A stretch of DNA of 8,678 nt from Hyphomicrobiales bacterium (GTDB lineage: Bacteria; Pseudomonadota; Alphaproteobacteria; Rhizobiales; Xanthobacteraceae), in NCBI GenBank assembly GCA_003164375.1, contig PLTE01000370.1, positions 1 through 8,678 on the forward strand, read 5' to 3'. Positions 1 to 6,996 of the stretch are shown one piece after another. The notes below the pieces were generated by a model. The model saw only the letters and a list, made by a program, of their open reading frames with translations. It did no database searches and was not told the DNA's origin. A program made the position numbers and the translations under genes. Each line of letters opens with the position of its first letter. Positions within the stretch are counted from its first letter, which is position 1.

Positions 1-625
1 CTGGCGCTTGATCTTCAAGACCTTCCACGGCACCCCGCACGATCATCATCACTACGAAGCGGCGCACGAAAGCGCCAAGACGATGCTCATTCCGCTCTTG
101 CTGCTCGCGATCGGCTCGATCGCCGCCGGCTTGCCGTTTGTCGGGCTGTTCACCGGTGAGGGCGCTGCCGAATTTTTCCGCGAGTCGCTGAAATTCGGAC
201 CGCATAATTCGATCCTGCAGGACATGGAGCATCTGCCGCTCCTGATTTCGCTGACGCCGACCATCATGATGATTGGCGGCTTCCTCGTCGCGTGGCTGTT
301 CTACATCCGTCGGCCGGACATTCCGGTCGCCTTGGCGCGCGAACAACCCGTGCTCTACAGGTTCTTGCTCAACAAGTGGTATTTCGACGAGATCTACGAC
401 TTCCTGTTCGTGCGCCCGGCGCTGCGGCTCGGCCGGCTCTTCTGGAAGGGCGGTGACGGCTTTGTCATCGACGGCTTCGGTCCCGACGGCGTCTCCGCGC
501 GCGTGCTCGACGTGACCAGGAACGCCGTGCGGCTGCAGACCGGGTACCTCTACCACTACGCCTTCGCCATGCTGATCGGCGTCGCCGCGGCCATTACGTG
601 GTTCATGTTCGCGGGAGTGCACTGA
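1..625 (+). CDS. nuoL: NADH-quinone oxidoreductase subunit L, C-terminal part (5' end outside window)
   Basis: This is the last 207 residues of NuoL, the most distal antiporter-like, proton-translocating subunit of respiratory complex I in the inner membrane. The reading frame is open to the window edge and the first complete codon is at base 2, so the true start lies upstream. The fragment begins in the loop after the 'RLIFKTFHG' segment, continues with a His-rich stretch (PHDHHHYEAAHE, fragment residues 12-23), then a hydrophobic helix (MLIPLLLLAIGSIAAGLPFVG). Next come a hydrophilic linker, another helix around 'IMMIGGFLVAWLFYI', and the motif LLNKWYFDEIYDFLF, which is typical of the NuoL lateral-helix region. 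The final helix (YAFAMLIGVAAAITWFMF) anchors the C-terminus. The stop TGA (623-625) shares its last base with the nuoM start, which implies translational coupling. Identity rests on motif recognition and on adjacency to nuoM and nuoN. Confidence 0.95.
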   Translation, partial: WRLIFKTFHGTPHDHHHYEAAHESAKTMLIPLLLLAIGSIAAGLPFVGLFTGEGAAEFFRESLKFGPHNSILQDMEHLPLLISLTPTIMMIGGFLVAWLFYIRRPDIPVALAREQPVLYRFLLNKWYFDEIYDFLFVRPALRLGRLFWKGGDGFVIDGFGPDGVSARVLDVTRNAVRLQTGYLYHYAFAMLIGVAAAITWFMFAGVH

Positions 626-2130
626 TGACGAGCTGGCCGATCCTTTCCGTCGTCACCTTCCTGCCGCTCGCGGGGGCGCTGTTCATCGCGTTCCTCAACG
701 AGGACGAGGCCGGCGTGCGCAATGCGCGCTGGGTCGCGATGTGGACCACGCTGATTACTTTCGCCATCTCGCTGATCCTGATCTGGCGCTACGATCCTTC
801 GACCGCGGATTTCCAATTTCTCGAAAAGCGACCGTGGCTTGGTGGCGCCATCACCTACACGATGGGCGTCGACGGCATCTCGCTGCCGTTCGTCGTGCTG
901 ACAACGGCCTTGATGCCGATTTCGATCCTGGCGAGTTGGACCTCGATCCAACGCCGGGTGCGCGAATATATGATCGCCTTCCTGGTCCTCGAAACGCTGA
1001 TGGTCGGCACGTTCTGTGCGCTCGACTTGGTGCTGTTCTATCTGTTCTTCGAAGGCGGCCTGATCCCGATGTTCCTGATCATCGGCGTGTGGGGCGGCCC
1101 GCGCCGGGTCTATGCGAGCTTCAAGTTCTTTCTCTATACGCTGCTCGGCTCGGTGCTAATGCTGCTCGCCATCATGGCGATGTATTGGCAGGCCGGAACC
1201 ACCGACATACCGACTCTGTTGCATCATCCGTTCCCGCTCGCGTTACAAACCTGGGCGTGGTTTGCATTCCTGGCGTCGTTTGCCGTGAAGATGCCGATGT
1301 GGCCGGTCCATACCTGGCTGCCGGACGCCCATGTCGAGGCGCCGACGGCGGGCTCGGTGATCCTTGCCGCGATCCTTTTGAAGATGGGTGGCTATGGATT
1401 CTTGCGCTTTTCACTGCCGATGTTCCCGGAGGCGACGCATCACTTGGCGCCGCTGATCTTCGCGCTTTCGGTTGTTGCCATCATCTACACCTCGCTGGTC
1501 GCGTTGGTGCAGGAGGATATGAAGAAGCTCATTGCCTATTCCTCAGTAGCGCATATGGGTTTTGTCACCATGGGAATATTCGCCTTGACGGCACAAGGAG
1601 TCGCCGGCGGCATTTTCCAGATGATCTCGCACGGCATCGTCTCGGCGGCGTTGTTTCTTTGCGTTGGCATTGTCTACGACCGCATGCATACGCGCGAAAT
1701 CGCGGCCTACGGAGGGCTGGTCAATCGCATGCCGGTCTATGCCGTGGTGTTTCTGGTGTTCACGCTGGCCAATATCGGCCTGCCGGGAACGTCGGGATTT
1801 GTCGGCGAATTCCTCACTTTGATCGGCACGTTCCGCATCAATACTTGGGTGGCGGCGCTGGCGACGATCGGCACCATCTTGTCGACTGCCTATGCGCTCT
1901 GGCTCTACCGCAAGGTGGTGCTCGGCAAGCTCACGAAGCCCAGTCTGTTCCACATCAGGGATATGGGCTGGCGCGAAATCGCAATCCTCGCTCCGCTGGT
2001 GATCCTGACCATTCTGTTTGGCGTCTATCCGAAGCCCGTCCTCGATATCTCTTCGGCGTCGGTGACGCAGTTGATCGATAATTATCAGCACGCTCTCGGT
2101 ACAGTGCAATCCGCGGCGTTGTCGAAGTGA
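625..2130 (+). CDS. nuoM: NADH-quinone oxidoreductase subunit M
   Basis: This encodes NuoM, a 501-residue antiporter-like membrane subunit of complex I that helps couple quinone reduction to proton pumping; the length is normal for the family. It is hydrophobic throughout, with about 14 membrane helices. Residues known to matter in E. coli NuoM have clear counterparts: Glu143 in FFEGGLIPMFLI, Lys222 in VKMPMWPVHTWLPDAH, Lys253 in LLKMGGYG, and Glu395 in GFVGEFLTL. I chose the ATG at 625 rather than an in-frame start at 598 for two reasons. It gives the usual MTSWPILSVVTFLPL N-terminus, and a GGGAG ribosome binding site (613-617) lies seven bases upstream. The start overlaps the nuoL stop by one base (TGATG). 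The gene lies between nuoL and nuoN in the standard complex I order. Nothing appears truncated or unusual. Confidence 0.98.
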   Translation: MTSWPILSVVTFLPLAGALFIAFLNEDEAGVRNARWVAMWTTLITFAISLILIWRYDPSTADFQFLEKRPWLGGAITYTMGVDGISLPFVVLTTALMPISILASWTSIQRRVREYMIAFLVLETLMVGTFCALDLVLFYLFFEGGLIPMFLIIGVWGGPRRVYASFKFFLYTLLGSVLMLLAIMAMYWQAGTTDIPTLLHHPFPLALQTWAWFAFLASFAVKMPMWPVHTWLPDAHVEAPTAGSVILAAILLKMGGYGFLRFSLPMFPEATHHLAPLIFALSVVAIIYTSLVALVQEDMKKLIAYSSVAHMGFVTMGIFALTAQGVAGGIFQMISHGIVSAALFLCVGIVYDRMHTREIAAYGGLVNRMPVYAVVFLVFTLANIGLPGTSGFVGEFLTLIGTFRINTWVAALATIGTILSTAYALWLYRKVVLGKLTKPSLFHIRDMGWREIAILAPLVILTILFGVYPKPVLDISSASVTQLIDNYQHALGTVQSAALSK

Positions 2131-2146
2131 GGCCAAAGGTAAGCTC

Positions 2147-3580
2147 ATGAACGCCGCGCAGCTCCCCACTCTAGTTCCGCTTCTGCCCGAGTTCGTGCTC
2201 GGCCTCGGCGCCATGGCGCTGTTGATGTTCGGCGCCTTTCGCGGCGAGAGCGGAGCGCGCAGCGTCGACATCGCCGCTATCGCGCTCTTGGCGATCGCGG
2301 GAGCCACGCTGTTGTGGCTGCCTTCGGGCAGGCTGACGACGTTTGGCGGCAGTTTCGTCGTCGACGACTTCGCCAGGTACTTAAAAATCCTGGCGCTCGC
2401 GGGCTCCGCCGCCGCCATCCTGATGTCGCTCGATTACGTCAAGCGCGAGCGGCAGCAGCGGTTCGAATATTCGGTCCTGGTGCTACTGTCGACGCTCGGC
2501 ATGCTGATGTTGATCTCGGCGTCGGATCTGATCGCGCTTTATCTCGGCCTTGAATTGATGAGCCTGCCGCTTTACGTCGTGGCCGCCAGCCACCGCAACG
2601 TACTGCGCTCGACCGAAGCTGGCCTCAAATATTTTGTGCTCGGCGCGCTGTCCTCGGGCATGCTGCTCTACGGCGCATCGCTGATCTACGGCTTCACCGG
2701 CACCGTGAACTTTGCCGGCATTGCCCAGGCAGCCGGGCAGGGCGGCGTCGGCTTGATCTTCGGTATCGTCTTTCTGTTTGCCGGCTTCTGCTTCAAGATT
2801 TCGGCGGTGCCGTTCCACATGTGGACGCCGGACGTTTATGAAGGGGCGCCGACACCGATCACCGCCTTCTTTGCCGCTGCGCCGAAGGTGGCTGGCATTG
2901 CAATATTCGTGCGGGTCGCCGTCGTGGCTTTTCCTGGCATCACATCGCAATGGCAGCAAATCCTGGTCTTCGTTTCCATCGCCTCGATGGGGCTCGGCGC
3001 TTTCGCCGCCATCGGCCAACGCAACATCAAGCGGCTGATGGCCTATTCGTCGATCGGTCATATGGGCTTTGCCCTGATCGGGCTTGCCGCCGGCACGGCC
3101 GAGGGCGTGCAGGGCGTGCTAGTCTATATCGCGATCTACGTCACCATGACGCTCGGCGTCTTCGCGGTGATCCTGTCGATGCGACGCTCGACCGGCATGG
3201 TGGAATCGATTGATCAGCTTGCCGGCCTGTCGCGAACCCATCCGGCCACGGCTTTTTTCTTGGCCATGCTGTTGTTCTCGATGGCTGGGGTTCCGCCGTT
3301 GGCCGGTTTCTTCGCGAAATTCTACGTCTTTCTCGCGGCCATCAAGGCGGGACTCTATATCCTCGCGGTCATCGGCGTGCTGGCGAGCGTGGTGGGCGCC
3401 TATTACTATCTGGCAATCATCAAGGTCATGTATTTCGACGAGCCGGTCGAGAGCTTTTACGCGATGCCCTATGAGCTTCGGCTGGTGCTCGGGGTTTGCG
3501 GGTTGTTTAACATCCTATTCTTTCTCTATCCGGGCCCGCTGGTCGGCGTGGCGAGCGCCGCCGCGCATTCTTTGTTCTGA
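2147..3580 (+). CDS. nuoN: NADH-quinone oxidoreductase subunit N
   Basis: This encodes NuoN, a 477-residue antiporter-like membrane subunit of complex I, close to the 485 residues of E. coli NuoN. The N-terminus MNAAQLPTLVPLLPEFVLGLGAM is typical of the family. The residues that line the proton path in E. coli are conserved: Glu136 in LGLELMSLPLYVV, Lys217 in CFKISAVPFHMWTPDVYEG, Lys247 in AAPKVAGIAIF, and Lys391 in GFFAKFYVFLAA. The motif AYSSIGHMGF is also present. The gene starts 16 bp after nuoM, with AAGGT (2136-2140) as a partial Shine-Dalgarno sequence. Its stop overlaps the birA start by one base. NuoN is normally the last subunit gene of nuo operons, and here the next genes are not complex I components. 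Confidence 0.98.
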   Translation: MNAAQLPTLVPLLPEFVLGLGAMALLMFGAFRGESGARSVDIAAIALLAIAGATLLWLPSGRLTTFGGSFVVDDFARYLKILALAGSAAAILMSLDYVKRERQQRFEYSVLVLLSTLGMLMLISASDLIALYLGLELMSLPLYVVAASHRNVLRSTEAGLKYFVLGALSSGMLLYGASLIYGFTGTVNFAGIAQAAGQGGVGLIFGIVFLFAGFCFKISAVPFHMWTPDVYEGAPTPITAFFAAAPKVAGIAIFVRVAVVAFPGITSQWQQILVFVSIASMGLGAFAAIGQRNIKRLMAYSSIGHMGFALIGLAAGTAEGVQGVLVYIAIYVTMTLGVFAVILSMRRSTGMVESIDQLAGLSRTHPATAFFLAMLLFSMAGVPPLAGFFAKFYVFLAAIKAGLYILAVIGVLASVVGAYYYLAIIKVMYFDEPVESFYAMPYELRLVLGVCGLFNILFFLYPGPLVGVASAAAHSLF

Positions 3581-4392
3581 TGCAGCTTGATCGCATCGCA
3601 GTTGCGGCGGGCGTGAAGCTTGCGGCACTTGCCATGATCGGCTCGACCAACGAGGAGGCCCGGCTGCGGGCAAGGCGTGGCGAGCGCGGTCCGCTCTGGA
3701 TCACCGCCTCCGCACAAACCGCGGGCCGCGGCCGCATGGATCGCGCTTGGGTGTCGCCGCAAGGCAATCTCTATGCGAGCCTGCTGTTGTCCAACCCGGC
3801 TGGATTCGAGCACGCGCCGGAACTCGGCTTCGTCGCCGCTTTGGCGCTGCGCGATGCGGTCATTGCCGAAGCTCCAGAGCTGGCGCCGCGGCTCGTCCTG
3901 AAATGGCCGAACGACCTTTTACTGACGGGCAAAAAATGTGCGGGGATTTTGATTGAGGGCGAAGTTGGACCGGACAACAGCCTCAGCGTCGTCATCGGCA
4001 TCGGTGCCAATTGCGCAAGCCATCCGACGACCACGCCCGATCGCCCGGCGACCGATCTTGCCGCCCATCTTGTCGGCGAGCGCGCCCCCGTCACCCCGCA
4101 GCAGCTGTTCCGTCGGCTGTCCGCGACGATGTGCCGGCGCATTGCGGCCTGGGATCGCGGCCGCGGCTTTGCCGGCATTCGCGACGACTGGCTCGCCGTC
4201 GCGACCGGCATCGGCGCGGACATCACAGTGCGCAACGACGACAGCGAAAAGCACGGCCGTTTCGTCGGCCTCGATCAATTCGGTCGCTTGCTGCTAGAAC
4301 TGCATAATGGCGATATTGAAAAGGTTTCGGCAGGCGACGTATTCCCGTTCGCTCTTTCCGCAGACCGGAGCGTGCAAAGCCCGCCGGGCTGA
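3580..4392 (+). CDS. birA: Biotin--[acetyl-CoA-carboxylase] ligase, monofunctional
   Basis: This is a 270-residue cytoplasmic biotin protein ligase. It activates biotin with ATP to biotinyl-5'-AMP and attaches it to a lysine of biotin carboxyl carrier domains (acetyl-, propionyl- and pyruvate carboxylases). Visible motifs are GSTNEEA (21-27), the biotinyl-AMP binding loop GRGRMDRAW (49-57), KWPND (108-112) with the conserved Lys, KKCAGILIEG (118-127) and GIGAN (140-144). The C-terminal BPL domain ends in the segment around SAGDVFPF. The protein begins directly with the catalytic domain and lacks the N-terminal winged helix-turn-helix of E. coli BirA. It should therefore be a ligase only, not a bio-operon repressor, as is usual in Hyphomicrobiales. 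The ATG overlaps the nuoN stop (TGATG) and I see no clear Shine-Dalgarno sequence, so it is probably translated by coupling to nuoN. Confidence 0.95.
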   Translation: MQLDRIAVAAGVKLAALAMIGSTNEEARLRARRGERGPLWITASAQTAGRGRMDRAWVSPQGNLYASLLLSNPAGFEHAPELGFVAALALRDAVIAEAPELAPRLVLKWPNDLLLTGKKCAGILIEGEVGPDNSLSVVIGIGANCASHPTTTPDRPATDLAAHLVGERAPVTPQQLFRRLSATMCRRIAAWDRGRGFAGIRDDWLAVATGIGADITVRNDDSEKHGRFVGLDQFGRLLLELHNGDIEKVSAGDVFPFALSADRSVQSPPG

Positions 4393-4424
4393 GCCGGACC
4401 GCACGACCATTGGACCTGCAAAAA

Positions 4425-6092
4425 ATGGCGCATAACGAACTCGTATTCGCGCCACTCGGCGGCATCGGCGAAATCGGGATGAATCTCTCGATCTATGGCT
4501 TCGGCCCCAGCCGGCGCCGGCAATGGCTGATCGTTGATTGTGGGGTGTCTTTTGCGTCCGAGGAGCATTTGCCTGGCGTCGATCTCATCATGCCGGACAT
4601 CCGCTATCTGCTGGAGGAGCGCAAAAACATTTTGGGCCTCGTGCTGACCCACGGCCACGAGGACCACATGGGTGCGCTCATCGATTTGTGGCCGCGGCTC
4701 AATGTGCCGCTTTATGCGACGCCCTTCACCGCGGCCTTGTTCGAAGCCAAGCGCGCAGCGGAACCGGGCGCGCCGCCAATTCCGGTCAATGTCGTGCCGG
4801 TGGGCGGACACTTGACGCTTGGCCCGTTCGAAGTCGACTTCATCAACGTCGCCCATTCAATTCCGGAATCCAATGCGCTGGCGATCCGCACGCCGGTTGG
4901 TACCGTTCTGCATACCGGCGATTGGAAGATTGATCCGACGCCGCTCGTCGGCGCGCCGACCGACGCGACGAGGCTCAGAGCGCTCGGCGACAAGGGCGTG
5001 CTGGCGCTGGTCGGCGATTCCACCAATGCGGTCCGTGAAGGTCGTTCGCCGTCGGAGGCCGATGTCGCAAAGTCGCTTGCTGAATTGATCCGCAGCGCGC
5101 GCGGCCGCGTCGCCGTGACGACGTTCGCCTCCCACGTAGGCCGCGTGCGCGCGGTTGCCGAAGCCGCCCGCGCTGCCGACCGCGAGGTCGTCTTGGTCGG
5201 CCGGGCGATGGAGCGGGTGAGCCAGGTGGCGCGCGAGACAGGTTATCTCGACGGCGTGCAGGACTTTCGCAGCGCGGAAAGCTACGGCTACCTGCCCCCC
5301 GACAAGGTTCTGGCGCTGTGCACGGGCAGTCAGGGCGAGCCACGCGCCGCGCTCTCGCGCATCGCCCGGGACGAACATCCAGAGGTCACGCTTGCCAGGG
5401 GAGATCGGGTGATCTTCTCCTCGCGCGCAATCCCCGGCAACGAGAAGGCCGTCGGTGAGGTCATCAATGGGCTGGTCGCACAGGGCATCGAGGTTATCAC
5501 CGACCGCACCCATCTCGTTCACGTCTCCGGGCATCCGCGGCGCGAAGAGCTGCGCGAGATGATCGGCTGGGTTCGGCCGAAAATTCTCATCCCGGCGCAT
5601 GGCGAGGCGCTGCATCTTGCCGAGCATGCGGAGCTGGCGCGTCGTGCGGGCGTGCCGCAGGTACTGGTTTGCCGCAACGGCGACCTGGTACGGCTTGCGC
5701 CAGGCCCGGCCGAAATCATCGACAAGGTGCCGTCGGGCCGGCTTTATAAGGACGGCTCGCTCCTGGTGAACGCCGAATCGCGCACTGTGGCGGCGCGGCG
5801 GCGGCTGAGCTTTGCCGGCATCGTCTCGGTTGCGCTAGCGCTCAGCGACAAGGGCGTGCTGGTGGCCGATCCCGAGGTCGAATTGGTAGGCCTGCCGGAC
5901 GTTGATGCCGGCGGCACCTCGATGGCCGAGATCGCGTACGACGCGATAGAGGAGGCTTTTGAAGCGATGCCGAAACCGCGCCGCCGCGACCCCGACGCAG
6001 TGGCCGAGGCCGTGCGGCGCGCCGTGCGCGGCGCCATCGCCGAACGCTGGAAGAAGAAGCCGATCTGCCACGTGCACGTTCTGACGGTCTAG
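4425..6092 (+). CDS. rnj: Ribonuclease J
   Basis: This encodes RNase J, a metallo-beta-lactamase/beta-CASP nuclease with 5'-3' exo- and endonucleolytic activity in mRNA turnover and rRNA maturation. The 555-residue length is normal. Residue numbers below are from the ATG at 4425. The zinc-binding motif HGHEDH is at 76-81, with further metal ligands His144 (AHSIPES) and Asp166 (HTGDW). GDSTN is at 197-201. The beta-CASP part shows FASH (234-237), SGHPRRE (from 368) and PAHGE (390-394). The C-terminal domain ends with a basic stretch before ICHVHVLTV. The start is uncertain. ATG 4425 gives the typical MAHNELVFAPLGGIGEIGMN N-terminus, but an in-frame TTG at 4410 would add five residues. Neither start has a good ribosome binding site. 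The gap after birA is 32 bp, so it is probably cotranscribed. The RNase J family also includes nucleases annotated as hydrolases, but the motifs here are complete. Confidence 0.96.
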   Translation: MAHNELVFAPLGGIGEIGMNLSIYGFGPSRRRQWLIVDCGVSFASEEHLPGVDLIMPDIRYLLEERKNILGLVLTHGHEDHMGALIDLWPRLNVPLYATPFTAALFEAKRAAEPGAPPIPVNVVPVGGHLTLGPFEVDFINVAHSIPESNALAIRTPVGTVLHTGDWKIDPTPLVGAPTDATRLRALGDKGVLALVGDSTNAVREGRSPSEADVAKSLAELIRSARGRVAVTTFASHVGRVRAVAEAARAADREVVLVGRAMERVSQVARETGYLDGVQDFRSAESYGYLPPDKVLALCTGSQGEPRAALSRIARDEHPEVTLARGDRVIFSSRAIPGNEKAVGEVINGLVAQGIEVITDRTHLVHVSGHPRREELREMIGWVRPKILIPAHGEALHLAEHAELARRAGVPQVLVCRNGDLVRLAPGPAEIIDKVPSGRLYKDGSLLVNAESRTVAARRRLSFAGIVSVALALSDKGVLVADPEVELVGLPDVDAGGTSMAEIAYDAIEEAFEAMPKPRRRDPDAVAEAVRRAVRGAIAERWKKKPICHVHVLTV

Positions 6093-6157
6093 CGTCCGCA
6101 CGGTGTGGCTTCCCAGCTGGGGCCGCTGGAGGTGTAAGATGCCGCTGGCCGGGCGCT

Positions 6158-6170
6158 AGGAGAGGGGGAA
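6158..6170 (+). promoter_or_regulatory. Purine-rich ribosome binding site of mce
   Basis: The 13-base all-purine stretch AGGAGAGGGGGAA ends three bases before the ATG of the epimerase gene. Both AGGAG (6158-6162) and GGGGGA (6164-6169) could pair with the 16S rRNA tail. It is much stronger than the site before rnj, and it supports ATG 6174 as the start. It also suggests that mce is translated independently of rnj. Confidence 0.6.
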
Positions 6171-6173
6171 GTC

Positions 6174-6578
6174 ATGCTAGGCAAGCTCAATCACGTCGCC
6201 ATCGCGGTGCGCGATCTCGATAAGGCCACGGCGGTTTACCGCGATGTTCTCGGCGCCGAGGTGTCGGCTGCAGTACCGCAGCCCGATCACGGCGTCACCA
6301 CAGTGTTCATTACACTGCCTAACACCAAGATCGAACTGCTCCAGCCGCTCGGCGCAAGCTCACCGATCGCAAAATTCCTCGAGCGCAATCCGGACGGCGG
6401 CATGCATCATGTTTGCTACGAGGTCGACGATATCCGGGTCGCCCGCGACGCGCTGAAGGCGGCAGGCGCGCGCGTGCTCGGCGATGGTGAGCCGAAGATT
6501 GGCGCCCACGGCAAGCCGGTGCTGTTCCTGCATCCGAAGGATTTTTCCGGCACGCTGGTCGAGTTGGAACAAAGCTGA
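6174..6578 (+). CDS. mce: Methylmalonyl-CoA epimerase
   Basis: This 134-residue protein is a methylmalonyl-CoA epimerase of the vicinal oxygen chelate (glyoxalase-like) fold. It interconverts the (S) and (R) forms of methylmalonyl-CoA between propionyl-CoA carboxylase and methylmalonyl-CoA mutase. The two beta-alpha-beta repeats are visible: LNHVAIAVRDLDKA at 5-18 and GGMHHVCYEVDDI at 75-87. By alignment from memory with the Propionibacterium enzyme, the metal ligands would be His7, Glu54 (IELLQP), His79 and Glu130 (TLVELE). Glu54 occupies the place of a Gln in that enzyme. The strong purine-rich ribosome binding site just upstream fixes the start. The gene lies 81 bp after rnj and one base before the DUF1467 gene. 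Other VOC proteins look similar, but GGMHH, the length and the known gene order favour the epimerase. Confidence 0.93.
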   Translation: MLGKLNHVAIAVRDLDKATAVYRDVLGAEVSAAVPQPDHGVTTVFITLPNTKIELLQPLGASSPIAKFLERNPDGGMHHVCYEVDDIRVARDALKAAGARVLGDGEPKIGAHGKPVLFLHPKDFSGTLVELEQS

Positions 6579-6579
6579 G

Positions 6580-6852
6580 ATGTCCGTCACCACCGCGGTC
6601 GCGACTTTTTTCCTGATCTGGTGGGTGACGTTGTTCGCCGTATTGCCATGGGGCGTGCGCAGCCAGCATGAAGGCGGCGAGATGGTGCCGGGCACCGATC
6701 CTGGCGCGCCGACCAGTTTCAGGCTCGGACGGAAATTGTTGTGGACGACGCTGGTCGCGGCCGTGATCTATGCTGTCTGCTATGTCGTCTACGTCCAGCG
6801 TTTGGTTACACTCAACGGTCTGACCTCGCTATTTATCGGCACAAATAAATAA
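6580..6852 (+). CDS. DUF1467 family small membrane protein
   Basis: This is a 90-residue protein that I recognise as the DUF1467 type, an uncharacterised family of alphaproteobacteria often found near mce and proS. Two membrane helices are apparent, at about residues 4-25 (TTAVATFFLIWWVTLFAVLPWG) and 53-73. The short polar loop between them carries the family-like motif VRSQHEGGEMVPGTDPGAP (26-44). The C-terminus is short and polar. I chose the ATG at 6580 because longer in-frame starts run back into the mce coding sequence, and because TTAVATFF makes a natural first helix. It begins one base after the mce stop, so it is probably translated with mce. It ends in an AT-rich zone with three overlapping TAA-like triplets, of which the TAA at 6850-6852 is in frame. 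No enzymatic function can be read from the sequence; partner proteins and role are unknown. Confidence 0.88.
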   Translation: MSVTTAVATFFLIWWVTLFAVLPWGVRSQHEGGEMVPGTDPGAPTSFRLGRKLLWTTLVAAVIYAVCYVVYVQRLVTLNGLTSLFIGTNK

Positions 6853-6856
6853 GTGA

Positions 6857-6869
6857 AATCAAATATTTA
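6857..6869 (+). promoter_or_regulatory. Putative IHF binding site
   Basis: AATCAAATATTTA matches the published integration host factor consensus WATCAANNNNTTR at every defined position. It sits in the most AT-rich part of the window, with an AT-rich flank on its upstream side, as is common at strong IHF sites. It lies just after the stop of the DUF1467 gene. The match is seen directly; binding is inference. Confidence 0.4.
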
Positions 6870-6896
6870 TGACATATTATCAATGTAACGCTTACG

Positions 6897-6928
6897 CCGA
6901 CAGACGGAAGTCAGCCATAGTCTGTTGG
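6897..6928 (+). other. Stem-loop after the DUF1467 gene
   Basis: CCGACAGAC (6897-6905) pairs with GTCTGTTGG (6920-6928), giving nine pairs with one G-U and a 14-base loop. No T-run follows on the + strand, so it is not a standard intrinsic terminator for the operon. It may be a 3'-end stabilising or Rho-associated structure. Confidence 0.4.
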
Positions 6929-6937
6929 TTGACCCCA

Positions 6938-6965
6938 TAAAAGAAAAGCAGGGCCAAAGCCCTGC
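6938..6965 (-). terminator. Rho-independent terminator, leftward
   Basis: Read on the - strand, GCAGGGC and GCCCTGC form a perfect 7-bp GC-rich stem with a 4-base loop (TTTG), directly followed by TTTTCTTTTAT. On the + strand the stem is followed by CGTAATATCC, which has no T-run. The signal is therefore directional and would stop transcripts coming from the right. No recognised gene on the - strand lies to the right within the window. Confidence 0.65.
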
Positions 6966-6996
6966 CGTAATATCCTCGTCTAACCCCTAACCCACG

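Noticed and set aside
35..70. His-rich stretch in NuoL (HDHHHYEAAHE) as a novel metal-binding site
   Set aside because: It lies in a variable loop that is often His-rich in rhizobial NuoL as far as I recall, and there is no supporting pattern of conserved ligands.
741..2081. A 446-codon open frame on the + strand inside nuoM
   Set aside because: It is a second-frame shadow of the GC-rich nuoM gene. Its predicted protein is rich in Arg, Ala, Gly, His and Asp with no domain, while the nuoM frame carries all family motifs.
1543..2418. A 291-codon open frame on the - strand across nuoM and nuoN
   Set aside because: It is antisense to two well-supported membrane protein genes. It has low-complexity composition and no motifs; such frames are expected from third-position GC bias.
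4857..5627. A 256-codon open frame on the - strand inside rnj
   Set aside because: It lies wholly antisense to the RNase J metal-binding core and beta-CASP region and shows no recognisable domain.
6112..6121. Palindrome CCCAGCTGGG in the rnj-mce gap, considered as a terminator or operator
   Set aside because: The arms have no loop between them and no T-run follows. A single 10-base palindrome is weak evidence for a binding site.
6929..6973. Promoter from TTGACC (6929-6934) and TAATAT (6968-6973)
   Set aside because: The spacer would be 33 bases, far from the usual 16-18, and the leftward terminator stem lies between the two boxes.
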